DNA of 64,000 nucleotides from Lunularia cruciata (GCA_948567375.1 OX419762.1:31997465-32061464), one strand, 5' to 3'; positions 13,078 through 25,646 are shown, counted from the first letter of the stretch. Made by a program: numbers and translations. Notes: generated by a model from the letters alone, not told the origin.

Positions 13078-15460
13078 ATGGTGAAGACCACATCTTCTAG
13101 GATTGCTAATAGCACCTTGAATTTGAAGATTGCACCTGTTGATCCTCTGGAAATGGTGGCTTGAAAGGGTTGCAGGTAAGCTTCCTCTTATGGAAATGGG
13201 AATATACTTTGGGAGCCATGGCTCTAGAACTTTGTAGAGTGAACAAGGTAGTACTAGGTAGTCTTAGAGAAAATATGAGTGAGTGGATATCCTTCCATTG
13301 GAGGAAGACCTTGGGAAGAGAGCTAGGGGTAGCAAGGGGTTACACCTTTGAATTGAGGTTCACTCTTGGTGGGAAGATGCAAGCAAGGATTGACATGGCC
13401 TTATGTATGACAAGCACCCAACCATGGCTGGTTGGTAGCTTATACTAAACCTTGCTTGAAGGGAGATTGCTAGATCATTAATGAAGATCTTCAAGCCCTA
13501 ACTCACCACTTACCTCATGAATTCAAAGGCAACTTTCTTTGAGCAGCTATTCTCTAAAGGGCCAATCAATTGGGACAGATCTTCCACACCCATGTGCAAA
13601 AGATATATAACAGATTTGATGGACCAAGAATGCACTACCTGATGCTATTTTTGGTACATTTCTCCATTAGACATGGGCTACTCACCAAGGAAGAGAAGTC
13701 TGAATTTCCCAAGCATTAAGTGTCTCCTGCCTAGTTTGAAGAACACCATGAAGGTATGTGCTAGATGGAGCTTATAAGGGAAGCATATGAGAAGTGGAAA
13801 AAGATGGGACAATTTGTAAGCCCAATGAAGAAGAAGAAGGAGAAGACAAAGAAGTGAAAATTCAACACTACTCCTGCCACCAAGAAGATCTTTGCCCAAA
13901 AGAAGTGAAGAAACTTCAAGTTATCCAAGAGTCTGAAGAAGACTAAGACACTCAGCCCAAAGTTAAAGAAGAAGAAGAGAAGCCTTTGGAACTGAATGAG
14001 ATAGATTCTGATAGAGAGGACAAAGCATTGGAGGAACCAGATGACAATGTCTAGAGCCAAGGAGGAGAGGCACTTGGAGAAGCCAATGGTAAGGAATCAG
14101 TAACATGCTCACTCTTGAACGCTACCCACCAAAGGAACCCAAGAAGCCACCAATCTAACTGTTGGGATAGAATGAAGAGGAAGATGACTTTAAGAAAGAT
14201 CAAGAAGAGGACATCTTGAGGGAAGTAGAGGTACCATCACAAAAGATATAACAACAAGAAGACACCAAGATACCCATAGACATAGGAAGAAGGCTGATCA
14301 GTGAAGAGGAGAGCTTCATTATTTGGGAGATGCTTGGGGTGAGATATATTCACAATATCATGTTGCCATTAATGATGATCTTGGATAGTCATTTCCATCC
14401 ATAAGTATCCAACTATTCATTTATGGTAACCAAGATGCATTCTCAACTAGAGCAGCAAAAATTTGAGGTGACTTCCTTGAGGAGTGACATCTTGTATTTT
14501 CATGAAGAAAAAAAGAAACAAGTTGTAGAATCAATTTCCTTACAAGAATAACTCAAAGCCTTGAAGAATGTGCATGAAGATTAGGAGAAGAATGAGAAAA
14601 TAGCAGAATTGGAGAAAAAAATTTATACTTTGAAATTTTCTTTGTAGGAAGTTGAAGAAAAGAATAGTTTAGTGTAGAGTCTATTTGATACCTTCAAAAG
14701 AAAATGACACATCTTTGGAAGTTGACAACAAAAGAGAGAGGGCACAATCCAAGGAGCATATTCTACAATTCAAAGTGCAAGTGAGGCAATTGGTGATTGA
14801 CTAAGCATTGGCGGCCATCCAGAAGGTGATTTATGAGGACATGGCAACTCAATATAAGAGAGTTTTCATTCTTTGTATTCCCAATTACCAAGATGTGGTG
14901 AAGGATTCTTAGGATAGACTAAAAGCAGTGCATCAAGAACTCATCAATGCTAAGGTCTGCCTCAATGCAAAGAAGCATGAGAAGATTCAGCTCTTGGTGG
15001 TAACAACTACTCATGCACCAACCAAGGTTCTTCAAGAGGGAGGAGTGATAAGGCAATTAATTATGAAGGAGTCAAAGGAGGAGAAACATCAAAACTACCA
15101 TCAAGTATGAATTGTTATGCTTCATATGATGGAGGACTTTGTGGACACCAATACTCACCTCAATGAATTGCACAAACCTTGATTAAGTAAGGGAAAGCTC
15201 ATGGAGCCACTTGAAGGTCAAACATTGAAGCAGATTGGACTTAGAACAAGAATAGATGGAAAGTTTAGGGATTTGAAGGAGAGCTTGCGGATGACCTTGT
15301 TATCCATTAAATCTCTCTTTGATCAAGCAATAGAGTCTTTAGAGCAAAATTAGAAGTTCAAGGAGGCATTGGAGTCATTAGAGCCATTTGAGGAGATAGT
15401 GAGGAAGCACAATACCCCAATCATGCCCTCTCCATGCCCTCTAGGACCATAGACCTAGTA
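13078..15460 (+). pseudogene. Accessory ORF of gypsy family G1, copy 3, broken
   Basis: The ATG at 13078 opens an N-terminal block with many stops. The best open part is 13161-13448, with EWISFHWRKTLGREL and ARIDMALCMTSTQPWL-type segments. It is followed by a HGLLTKEEK..FPKH motif near 13670-13710, an acidic/basic linker with runs of Lys and Glu (13800-14250) and a coiled coil (about 14440-15400; 14928-15110 is open). The LLTKEE motif matches copy 1 and the charged coiled coil matches copies 1 and 2. It follows integrase in the same orientation, as expected for a 3' extra ORF of a Ty3/gypsy element. Function is unknown. More than ten in-frame stops make it a pseudogene. Confidence 0.6.
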
Positions 15461-15469
15461 GTGGCCATC

Positions 15470-15840
15470 ATTGACTATTAGGTGTTTCTTGGTGGTGGCC
15501 ATTTATTGGGTTTCCTTGTTGTAGTTTGGATGTCTATAGCTATTTAAACATATCATGTAAAGTGCTACATTGCTCACTATAAAAGTGGTGAATAAATTGA
15601 AAGAGCTTCATAGCCCTTTGTAGCTTTTCTCAAACTCTCTTATAAAATTTTCTTGATTTGCATTTTCACTTTGGTGAAAATTAGTAAACAATGTGGATGC
15701 TTTGTGTGATCCTTGGCTTCCTTGCAATTGCTTGATACAATACCTTGACAGATTTTATATTGTAGTGTTGTAAGTAACCAAAGTGTGAAGAATGAATGGA
15801 TAAATTGTCACAAAGATCCTGAGTTTTTCAAAGATAATTT
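15470..15840 (+). promoter_or_regulatory. Possible LTR U3/R segment with TATA box
   Basis: A TATAAAAG box at 15578-15585 lies just 3' of the accessory ORF and is followed by pyrimidine-rich sequence, as in an LTR promoter. No second copy of this block or clear LTR ends were found, so the assignment rests on position and the box only. Confidence 0.35.
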
Positions 15841-15988
15841 TTAAGCAATCATCATGTCACAAAGATCAAAAGGTGTTTTTCCTTCTGAAGAGAAAAACTT
15901 AAAAAATGGTATTTTGCTCTTCAAAAGGAAAAACACTATGTATTGGTAAAGATAGTGCCTTTTGAAGAGTATAACATCATTTTCAGAA

Positions 15989-17346
15989 GATAGTGCCTTT
16001 CATGGAGTAGGACATTGGGCTTTAGGCAAGAGCAATGCCTTTGGAGGCACAGAACATTGGTCTTAAGATAAGATGACGTGTTCTAAAAGGTGGGATATGG
16101 CGGTTTGTTGAAGACAATGCTTTTGGAAGGGTGGTATGTTACTTTTGGTGAAGATGATGCCTTTGGGGAAATGTTGCATTTGGAAGGGTAGTACATCATC
16201 TTTGGAGGACAATAGATCAGATCTTTGGAAGGAGAAAGGATTTTTAGGGAGGTAAGGTCTTCCAAAGAACGGATGGTCTTCATCTTCTTAAGACCACACC
16301 CCTCCTCTTTGGATAAGTGGGGCATTTATCTTTAAAGGATCTTTAGGAGACCTTTGGAGAAGAAAAGCACCTCTTTTACTAAACCATCACTTCTCCAAAT
16401 TCATTGGAATTATTTACTTTAGTGCAAGTGATTATTTGTTGTTATTTTCATAGTGTGTCTTCTTGGTCTCATTGTCCTTGTTTGGGAGTTATCTCTATCC
16501 TTTTCTTATAAATAATTATGATAGAGAACTCAAATGTGACACTTTCCTTTGTATTCAACTATTTTTGACCTGTATCCTTGTTGAAATGATGTCTTACTTA
16601 CTAAAATGCATCAATTTTGTGTTTGTTGGGTTTGTTATATTGCTTCATTTATGCTTGCCTTGGTGTCTTTCTACAATGCATCCTTTATATGCTTCTCTTT
16701 GATTGAAGGAGATTCCAATGAGTGAACTTCAAGGCACTTGGATTTCTATTTCAATGTGTATTGAAACTCACTATAGGTCCTCAATGGTGAGTTTCAATTT
16801 CACCTTGATTTGGCAATTAGAAGCTATTTTTAAAGAGTTTGAACCATAGCACAATCAATGTAACTGTGGATTATAGAGATCAATGCTTTGAATTGTTTTT
16901 TTTTGAGCCCAAGCACACTATCAAAACAAACCAAGTTGGTATAAAAAAGCCTTAGAGATTTCTGATCTCTTCACTTTCCAACCTCTTGAGTAAGCCAATC
17001 AAAGATTTACAAGTCTAAAGTACATTCCTATCTAGAGCTTGCATAAAGGGCTTTGAGCTACAGAAGTTTTCATTAGTCACCAAAGCTCAAGTAGCTCAAA
17101 ACTTGTACCAAGCCATCCCTTGGATGGTGACTTCTAGGTAGATGCATATAGTATTTTGAGATGTTTCATGTTTTACTCTATACATAGCTATACTTGAGTG
17201 ACATGAATTCCCTTATTAGCTCACTAAGTTCTACCTGTATTCTGCTATAAGAAATGCATTGATGTCTAAATCCTTGGGTGTTGTGCTCCCACAAGGGTCT
17301 AGAAAACCTTATAACCAAATGTATTCTTGAAAAATTACAACTTAAA
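15989..17346 (+). repeat. 1.4 kb direct repeat, left copy
   Basis: The sequence from gatagtgcctttc (15989) to tacaacttaaa (17346) aligns along its whole length with 21138-22530, at high-80s percent identity by eye. The first 350 bp consist of degenerate units around tgccTTTGGAaggg that extend upstream to about 15850. The remainder is AT-rich with no coding frame. Length and direct orientation suit an LTR pair around the 3.8 kb between them. However, no TG..CA ends, primer binding site or target duplication were seen, so a segmental duplication is an equal alternative. Confidence 0.7.
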
Positions 17347-18333
17347 TTGCTAACAAAGGGAAGAAGAAAAGGTAGCAACTTGCTTAGTAAGCAAGGTCTT
17401 AAGAGAGAGCTAGGTTGTGGAGCAAAGCACATGAACCCTTAAGCAGGAACCCATCTACAAGAATGCTTAGGTGGGAAGCCATCTGTGGGAACCCTTAGGC
17501 AAGAATTCATATGCTAGAAATCCCACTTTAGGATTGTAATTAAGTAGTAATAGTACACTATCAGGTTAGATAGGATTATCCAAGGAAAAAATCTAATAGA
17601 GGGGATATAAGTAGCATGAATAACAAGTCCCCTTGAAGTTGATGGCCGCCTACTATAAGCATAGTGATTAGGGCTTAGAGTAAAATTCATTTGAGGGTTA
17701 GCCTAAGTATTTAAGGGAGATAGAACTTCATAGTAAGGGTTGGCTTTTGTCTTGAAGGTCCTAGAGGTTGGCCTTTCCCACCTATGGGAATAGGGTAATA
17801 AGAGACTATGAGAGTGATTATAAAATCCAAACATAAATTGTATTAGGATTTGTAGTAGAGAAGGCTCAAGCTATTGAAAGATAATAAAAAGGGGAATTCA
17901 ATCTTACTATTGGAAATAAGTGGCTGAATGTATGGAAATGCTTGAGTCAATACAATTTTTTTCATGGCATAGTACTCTTTGTTCCTCGTTGCACTATTGT
18001 CTTGACAAATAGGGAAGACAATAAGTCTCCTCCTACAAAAGGCCAAAGGGTTCATGGGGGTGATAGACCCTTGAACAATCTTTGAGGTAACTGTTTGCTA
18101 GAACTTCCTATGCTCTAGTGGAGAAACACCCAAATATGGCAGTCCAGACTATCACTGCTCCCCAAGCCAAATCAAAGGCTGGACATGCATAAGATTGTGT
18201 AAGTTACCTTCCTTACATCCCATAGCCCACTTTCCCTCAACTATGGGACTGATTCTCCCCACACAGCATTCACAAAAGTGTCCTTAATCTCTTGGGACAA
18301 CTCCAAATCATAAGACTTGATATTAGTCATCAT
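17347..18333. other. No recognisable gene
   Basis: An AT-rich stretch with short imperfect repeats of aagcaggaaccc/aggcaagaattc type near 17440-17510. Small minus-strand frames at 17178-17432 and 17843-18055 show no family resemblance. The minus strand near 18000-18330 may continue the accessory ORF that begins at 18588, but no motif confirms it. Confidence 0.35.
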
Positions 18334-18588
18334 TCATGCTAATGGGATAGCATCTAGACCAAGGACATTCTTCCATTGCTCCTTTGTCCAATCCATGAGG
18401 TTAACTCTCATATCTCCACTATTCTTCTCCTTTCTACTCATTGTCTCATGGATAATTTCAAAATCTGATGCATCCCAATCCCAAGGTAAGAAACCCATAT
18501 GCTTGCTATGAACCAAATCTCTCCTATAGTACACCACCCAAGCATTCACTACTAGGCTTTGGAGAGTGGCTTTGAGGACCTTCATCAT
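18334..18588 (-). pseudogene. N-terminal fragment of the accessory ORF family, copy 4
   Basis: The 84-residue frame begins at an ATG at 18586-18588 and contains SLVVNAWVVYYRRD, SKHMGFLPWDW, a DFEIIHETM segment and MDWTKEQWKNVLGLDA. The same blocks in the same order occur in copy 1 (SLVVKKW, SKHLGFL, NWTKDYW), although copy 1 is interrupted by stops. This is the best preserved N-terminal domain of the family in the window. Trp-, Asp- and His-rich signatures suggest a folded domain, which I do not recognise. The frame ends at a TGA after 84 residues, far short of the coiled-coil part seen in other copies. Confidence 0.6.
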
Positions 18589-19379
18589 GGGTTCTGAACA
18601 AAAACTAATCTACAAGTGCTAAGGAACCAAAGTAAATGTTGGTTTGGCTTCAAACACTAGAAAAGTACAACAACAAATGACAAATTCAAGATCAAGCTAT
18701 GTTCAAATGATCACCTATGAAGCAAAAAGTGGAAATGGCCATTCTCCACTTTTTTTTATAGGCAAAGTCTTCAGTTACTATTCAGCCATAAAGTTGTTTT
18801 TTTTCCTTCTTCTATGTCATTCATTCAATGCCAACTACTACTCACACATGGAAACCATCCATTTCCCAATGTGAGCATCGGGTCAAATGCCAATTGTCTT
18901 CCTTAGAAATAAAAACTACCCTTCTTGAATTGGAACGGTCATCCTTGAATTGGTTGGCAACACATTCAAATTGGTGTACAATGTTTGCTATATGTCAAGT
19001 CCAAAAAGAAGTGCAATTGAAGCAAACTCATTTGGCTAAGTTTTGATTGTTGTGCAAAGTGTTTTCAAGCCAAATTTCATTCTATATGGAGATCTTTGGG
19101 CCAAAATTCTTCTTCCCCAAACCATTCAACTTCAAGCACCCTTTGGTCCCAAGTTGGTTTCCTACATTTTTCCTTTAGATGTTTCTCCAACCCCGACTCT
19201 ATCATTTGGGTTATTGGCTCAAGAGGCACCACTCTAGAGAATGCTATATGTATAGGTTTTCCTACCAAATTTTAGGATAAGCTAGTACTTCCTCACAAAC
19301 AAAGTTGAAATTAACCAAAATTAACACAAAAAGTTGAGCACCATACCTACAATCATACCTACAATGCCACTTTGATCTT
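18589..19379. other. No recognisable gene
   Basis: AT-rich noncoding sequence between the accessory ORF fragment and the gypsy pol fragment. The open frames at 18644-18874, 18828-19046 and 19043-19237 overlap in different phases and show no family motif. Confidence 0.35.
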
Positions 19380-21137
19380 TGCAATGCTTATGCAACCTTT
19401 CAAAGAAAGATGAATGCAATATTCAATGATTTCCTTCAAAATTTTGTGGAGTTTCCATCAACAATTTTTGTGTCTTTAGAATAGAAGTCCACTACCTTGA
19501 ATATCTTTAGAAAATCTTTGAGAGATGCCAAGTGACCAAACTTTTGCTTCATTCAAAAAGTGTTTCTTTTTGATGGAGGAAGGGATGCTTATGGGACATC
19601 GTGTATCTAGAATCAAGGTGGATGTAGAAAAGGTTAACATCATAACAACACTTGAAGCACCAAGTTACATAAGAGAAATTTGGGCATTCTTGGGGTATGT
19701 GGGGGACTATAAAATTTTTGTGCCAAACTATGCAATTCCTTGCTGCCCCTTGACAAAACTATTGAAGAAATTGGAGGACTATGTGTAGAAAAAAACACAA
19801 GAAAGATGCATTTTGCTCTTAATTCAACATACTAGGAGCACCAATCACATGAGCCTTTGATTGGGACCTTTGATTGGGATTTCAAGCTTAGGTGGTTACC
19901 TCATTTGTTGCTTGGGGTGTTTTGAACTAGAAGGACAAAAATAAAAGATACTATTCAATTTACTATGCAAGTAGGCATTTATCTGCTCCAAAGAAGAATT
20001 ATACCACCATAGAGAAGGAAGCTTTGGGCATGGTCTATGCCTTCAAGAAATTCTGCCATTACCGCTTGACATATCAGTTTGTATTTTGCATTGAGCACTT
20101 TGCTTTGCAACATCTTATGAAGAAGGGCAACCTTTTAGGAAGAATTTCATGGTGGACTTTGTTATGCATGAGTTTACCTGCATGAGTTTACCTGCATGGT
20201 TCTAGGGAGGAAGGACATACACCATGAGAATGCAGACTTCTTTCAAGTTTTGGCATTAAAAGATCAGTACAAGGATCCAAAGGATGAGTTTCTTGAAAAT
20301 GAGCTTTTCTAGTTAACAACATGTTGAGGAATCCACTACTCAAAGGAATATAGATACCTGTAAACCTTACAATGCCCTAAATAATTGGATCCAGAATTTA
20401 GGGTAGTGTTTCTTCACTAGATGAGACCTTACCAATCAAAGAGTAGACTCATCTTGAAATTGGGAGCATATGAAGTCTTATAAAGATGCTTGGAGTCCTA
20501 TCAAGTGGGTGATGTGATACAATCACTCCATTTGGAAGCCTCAAGAGGACACTATGCATTAAAGAACATTGTTCAAAAGATATTGAAAACCTGGGATTGG
20601 TGGCCCATGATGTAAAGATGTGCATTAGTACATAAAAAAATGTGACACTAGCCAGCAGATTGGTAATCCCACTCCTAGAATGCAATGGCTCTTAAGGCCA
20701 ATTTTACCTCTAGCACCATTTGAGGAATGAGGTATTGAATTTGTGGGACCAATTCAACTACCTACAAGAACCACAAGGAAGAGGTACATCTGAGTGTGAA
20801 AAAATTATGCTTCCAAGATGGTAGAGGTGGAAACTTCATGGAAAGATGATGAAAAAATAGTTGCAAAGTTCTTCTTCCATAACAAAATTTCTTGTTATGG
20901 CTACCTGTTGGAATTTGTAACTGATCAAGAGACTCATTTCTTGACTAACCTCATAAAAGCCCTTATTGAGTACTTCCAAATCAAACACCAAAAGACAACT
21001 CCTTAAAATCTGAATGCCAATGGATTGAGAGAAAAATCTAATGGGCATCTATATAGAATACTCAACAGTTAACCATAAACTATGTATATGATTGGAATGT
21101 CATGCTACTAGATGCGCTTTGGGCTTACCTCACTACA
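19380..21137 (+). pseudogene. Ty3/gypsy RT end, RNase H and integrase, decayed (family G1)
   Basis: The reading starts in the second half of reverse transcriptase: MNAIFNDF precedes the place where a YVDD-type box belongs, but the box is destroyed. The 19525-19788 frame then has MGHRVSRIKVD, FLGYVGDYKIF and PLTKLLKK, the typical RT to RNase H connection. RNase H traces follow (TIEKEALGMVYA-type segment near 20010 and LQHLMKKGNLLGR near 20110), then the integrase zinc-binding region and core (FVGPIQL near 20740, FVTDQETHFLTNL near 20920, LLDALWAY near 21115). Multiple stops and frameshifts occur. The integrase part parallels 731-1720. The fragment ends abruptly where the 1.4 kb direct repeat starts. 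Confidence 0.85.
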
Positions 21138-22530
21138 GATGGTGCCTTCCAAGGAGTAGTTCATTGGGCTTTAGTGAAGTTAGTGATGCCTTTGGAGGCA
21201 TAGACCATTGGTATTAGGAGAAGATGATGCATTCCAAAGGGTGTGATATTGCGGTTTGTTGAAGGCAGTGCCTTTGGAATGGTAGTATGTTATTTTTGGT
21301 GAAAATGGTGCTTTTGAAAGGGAAGTACAATGACTTTGGAGAAGATGTTGCATTTGGAAGGGTAGTACATTATGTTTGGAAGACTGTAGATCAGATCTTT
21401 GGAAGGAGAAAGGACTCTTAAGGAGGTAAGGTCTTCCAAAGAAGGGACAGTCTTTGTCTTCAGAAGACCACACCCTTCCTCTTTGGACAAGTGGGGTATT
21501 TATCTTCAAAGGACCTTTAGGAGACCTTTGGAGAAGAGGAGCACCTTTTGTACTAAACCATCACTTCTCCAAATTCATTAGAACTATATACTTTAGTGCA
21601 AGTGATTATTTGTTGTTATTTTGATAGTGTGCCTTTTTAGTGACATTGACCTTGTTTGGGAGTTGTCTCTATCCAAGAGGTTAACTAATAGCAATAAAGG
21701 ACTCAAATGTGACACTTTCCTTCATATTCAACCATTTCTGACCTGTATCCTTGTGGAAATGATGTTTAATTACTAAAATGCATCAATTTTTTGTTTGTTG
21801 GGTTGTTATATTGCTTCAGTTGTTCTTGCTTTAGTGCCTTTCTACAATGCATCCTTTATATGCTTCTCTTTGATTGAAGGAGATTGCAACGAGTGAACTA
21901 CAAGGCAGTTGGATGTATATTTCAGTGTGTATTGAAGCTCACTGTAGGTCCTCTATGGTGAGTTTTAATTTCACCTTGATTTGGCAATTAGAAGCTATTT
22001 TTGAAGACTTTGAACCATAGCACAATCAATGTAACTATGGATTATAGAGATCAATGATTTGAAGTGCTGTTTGGGCCCAAGCACACTATAAAAAAAAAGA
22101 CCAAGTTGGTAAGCCAAAGCCTCAGAGATTCCTGATCTCTTCACTTTCCAACTTCTTGAGTATAATAAGCCAGTAAAAATTCCCAAATCGAAAATACATT
22201 CCTATCTAGATTTTTTATGTACTTGCATAAAGGGCTTTGAGCTACGGAAGTTTTCATTAATCACCAAAGCTCAAGTAGCTCAAAAATTGTACCAAACCAT
22301 CCCTTGGGATGGTACTTCTAGGTAGACACATATAATATTTTGATAGGTTTCATGTTTTACTCTATACATAGCTATACTTGAGTGACACAACTTCCCTAAT
22401 TAGCTTACTATGTTCTACCGGTATTCTACTGTAAGAAATGTGTTGATGTCTAAATCCTTGGGTGTTGTGTTCCCTCAAGGGTCTATCAAACCTTATAATC
22501 AAATGTATTCTTGAAAATTTACAACTTAAA
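21138..22530 (+). repeat. 1.4 kb direct repeat, right copy
   Basis: Partner of 15989-17346, with the same TTTGGAAG-rich first part and the same AT-rich remainder. Similarity ends exactly at acaacttaaa (22530), where the 0.8 kb repeat that recurs inverted at 28985 begins. As the right copy directly abuts integrase, it could be a 3' LTR attached to an internally deleted element, or an unrelated repeat that landed there. Confidence 0.7.
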
Positions 22531-23332
22531 ATTTTCATATCTGATTGATAGCGTTCAAGTGTAAAATTGCAGCTTAGAATTGGAATGGTTACTGACTTTT
22601 GCCCTATTCTTGACCCAAATTGTGTAGGTATTAATTAAGACCAATCTTCTCATGAAAATTACTATGATCCAATTTTTGTAGCTACATCTTATACATTAGT
22701 GTGGTTACTAATTTCTTCCCAATTCCCAAGCTGATTCATATAGATACTAATCAAGACTAATCTTTTTGTGAAAATTAAATTAATTCACTTTTTTGAAGAT
22801 GCATTAATTATAATTCTTCACCGGATTGAAATGAAGAGTGAAAATCAAATAATAATCAAGTCCCTTTCTTGGCTTGTAGCTAACAAAATTGGTACTTACT
22901 CATCAGGGCTACGCTACGACATTAAAAAAAAAGCTAGCAAAAGCAAACTAACTACCATTGATGCAAAATGCAATATCCATTCTTGCCAAAATTCACTCAA
23001 GTTTGGAGCTCCCAAGCTTCCAACGTGTACTTGAAGAGCAAAGTTAGACCAAATGCTCATGTGATTCTTCATATTTCTATAAACAAGGTTTTCAATAGTA
23101 AAACTTAATATTCGGGGGTCCTCCAGGCCTCGTGTAGATTTCTCTGGATCCAAGGTGTTCAACTACAGAGTCTAGCCATCTGGTTGCAATTTAAGACATG
23201 TACAAGAAATTCTTTCATGTTCAGTAAACCTATGTTTCTGTCCACGAAAAGCAAACTGGTATAACCAGTTTGCTAGTTTCTCGTATGGACCGTCAACATT
23301 TAGCCCCATACGAACTATTGGACTCGTACTTA
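22531..23332 (+). repeat. 0.8 kb repeat AB, left copy
   Basis: Two adjoining segments, A (22531-23108) and B (23109-23332), recur on the opposite strand at 28985-29803 in the order B then A. Differences between copies are few (roughly a handful per 100 bp, fewer in the 22768-23034 part). A contains an 88-residue frame preserved in both copies with about six substitutions and no known domain. B contains a palindrome, agcaaactggt-ata-accagtttgct, at 23250-23274, and a wider stem, tcgtatgg/ccatacga, around 23280-23312. No transposase, poly(A) tail or LTR signature is visible. Confidence 0.85.
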
Positions 23333-25646
23333 CTAATTCATTTTATTGGAGTGCCACCGATATAGTTTAGATTTAAAGTCCACTCTCCTTCTCAAGAAGC
23401 CAGAATTTTAAACTTTTGAGCACAGTCACTATTTCCATCCACACCTGGTTGTGCCTCACTTGAAATCTTGCATTGTGACGACTGACTCTGTAAACCCGTT
23501 CAATCGTGATCAAGAAAAATCCTCCTCTTGTTTTAACATGTACATATTGATGTGAATTTCTTCAGACGAATTGAGAAACAGAGGACTCCAATTATTGAAT
23601 CCATCGGGGGCAAAGATCAAGGAACGGTGCGGGCACATTAATCAGAGTAGCCGCAGAGTTTCGCAATGTGTTCAGTGGAGGAATATCTCGGCTAAGGATC
23701 GATATTTGTCTCTGGATGGAGACTGCGTAAAGACAGATCCGCTAGCTCTTCCAACTGTGAGTTTAAACTACAGAGCTTCTGCACAGGTACTAACTGAACA
23801 TCCAGATACAAGAACGCCTATAAGCAAAATCTACAGTAGTTCTACCTGTAGGTCACATTCTCAAATTAGAAGTAAATTTCCTCCTCAATTGCTTTGAAAT
23901 TTAGACCAGGTAAGGGAGCTCCATGTGATTATGGAGCTGTCGCCTAGACAGCAACGAGCTAGCGTACGTACTTTCCAGCAGCGATGTTTCTGTGAAATTT
24001 TGGGCAAGACGTATGTAGATTTTGTTGCAAATTACGGTCCCTCAGGGGCTCCTTCAGTTGACATAGTTTACAACTGTTTACGTGGTAACAATCGTTACCT
24101 GCGTACACAAAAGCATATCCAGCGTATCTAGGAGGACATGCTAGATATGCTATAGTGTCAATTTCTATGGATTCCGAATTCAGATACTATCTAAAGTATC
24201 TTCCCATGATTGCATCGAGTCTGATTGCACGCAAATATGACCAGGCTTTTCACCAACAGTTGCTGCCTCCATGCTCTTCATCTACATGAAACCCGAAGGC
24301 AAAATTTGGTTATAATTTCCTTTGTAATGCACTCCACTTTCCCTCAGTGTTTAGTGGGTGAAGTAAAAACGGTTGCTCATATACATCAACGGCCTCCAAG
24401 ATCGACATCGATTACAGTCATAATATATGAGTTTTTACTGATCAGGTGGGACATCACGGCCAGCAAGTACAAACCCCTCGCTTGCAGATATTAGTAGTTG
24501 TAGGCTAAGAACAGACATTGGAATCTTCTTCGCAGTAGGTTGCAACTTCCTTTTCTGCACGCAAAGCATATGGACTTGAGTGCATCGAGCGGTCGTGTCG
24601 GGAATTGTGTCGAGCTAGATAACTTTTTTTCACCACTGTGCTGGAGGACATACCCAGCAGATCCACGTACAATTGCATTGAAGCCAGTTGGTCTTTGAGA
24701 TGTAGCACAACTGTCGCTTTTGAGGACTGTGTCAACAGTGTTCACCTTCGATATCTAGAGCGAGTGAACAAGCAGATTTTGAAATTCTTGTATCTCTAGT
24801 ATCGAATCACAAACGTAACGCATATGCACCAGGAGACCACATGTCATGAGAGTAAAAATTCTTTTTTTCCCCAATCCTCTCGAGTCTAATCTGACAAGGG
24901 TGACTGGTTCTCGAGTGTATGACTACTTAGAACAAAACAACACCTTGTGTCTTTTAACATCATCTTGTTTTCATTAAATTAGCGAATTTTGAACTTATCA
25001 AACTTTAGTTCAACCGATATCTCGCGCCTATCTACAATTGTTTAATGCGCCAATTGTTGAGCACAGTCTCATAGTATTAGTTCTCTTTTTAGATGTGATG
25101 ATGAATAACACTGAAATTCTTCTATTAAAAACGAATAGTAAAAGATTGTTGTTTTTGATTCATGATAAATTGTTTCATTATTTTACTTCTTACATGTTGT
25201 TCTAGAATAAATCCTGTGTATAACTCCAGGGGGATGGGCGATTTTGTATCGAGCGTAAATGTGCCATCATTTCTGACTGTAGTGAGAATAATGGCATGGT
25301 CTTGCGCTTGGAAGACAAGACACAGTTTGCCAAGTACCTCTCGTAATATCCACGAAAGGAATCACGAAGATGAAGGAGCTCATAGGCAGTTGAAACAGTT
25401 GTTCCATGGTTCGTTGGAAAATATTCAATCTGGAATTCGAAGTATTTAGTGGAATCTCTAGTTACTGGCATTCTGATTTCGTCTTTAGGACTCAACTGGC
25501 CTTCTTACCAATCGTTGTAGTCAGAGCAGATTCACATGACGTTCGCGAACCTTTTCCTTGAGAAATGAATTATTCTAGTCAATTTCTATCTGAAGTGCTC
25601 GAAGAGGAGCACAGCATGACTCTGTCAATAATCAATATAAAACTGC
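23333..25646. other. Gene-free island with CpG-containing sequence
   Basis: The sequence differs in texture from the gypsy tracts: CG dinucleotides are common and there are no gypsy-like words. Frames such as 23571-23897 (+), 24491-24745 (-) and 25202-25495 (-) are under 110 residues and match no family I recognise. It may be old intergenic DNA or a decayed single-copy locus. Confidence 0.4.

Noticed and set aside
21125..21190. Integrase reading running into the 1.4 kb repeat (a VMPLE-like end)
   Set aside because: The VMPLE-like match comes from the cctttggag subrepeat common throughout this repeat, and the other copy at 15989 has no integrase upstream.
22768..23034. 88-codon frame preserved in both AB copies as a real gene
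   Set aside because: The DNA copies are so similar that the frame would survive without selection; there is no domain.
23250..23280. Helitron 3' end (hairpin followed by CTAG)
   Set aside because: The repeat continues well past the CTAG in both copies, no 5' TC terminus or Rep/helicase is present, and the spacing is not typical.
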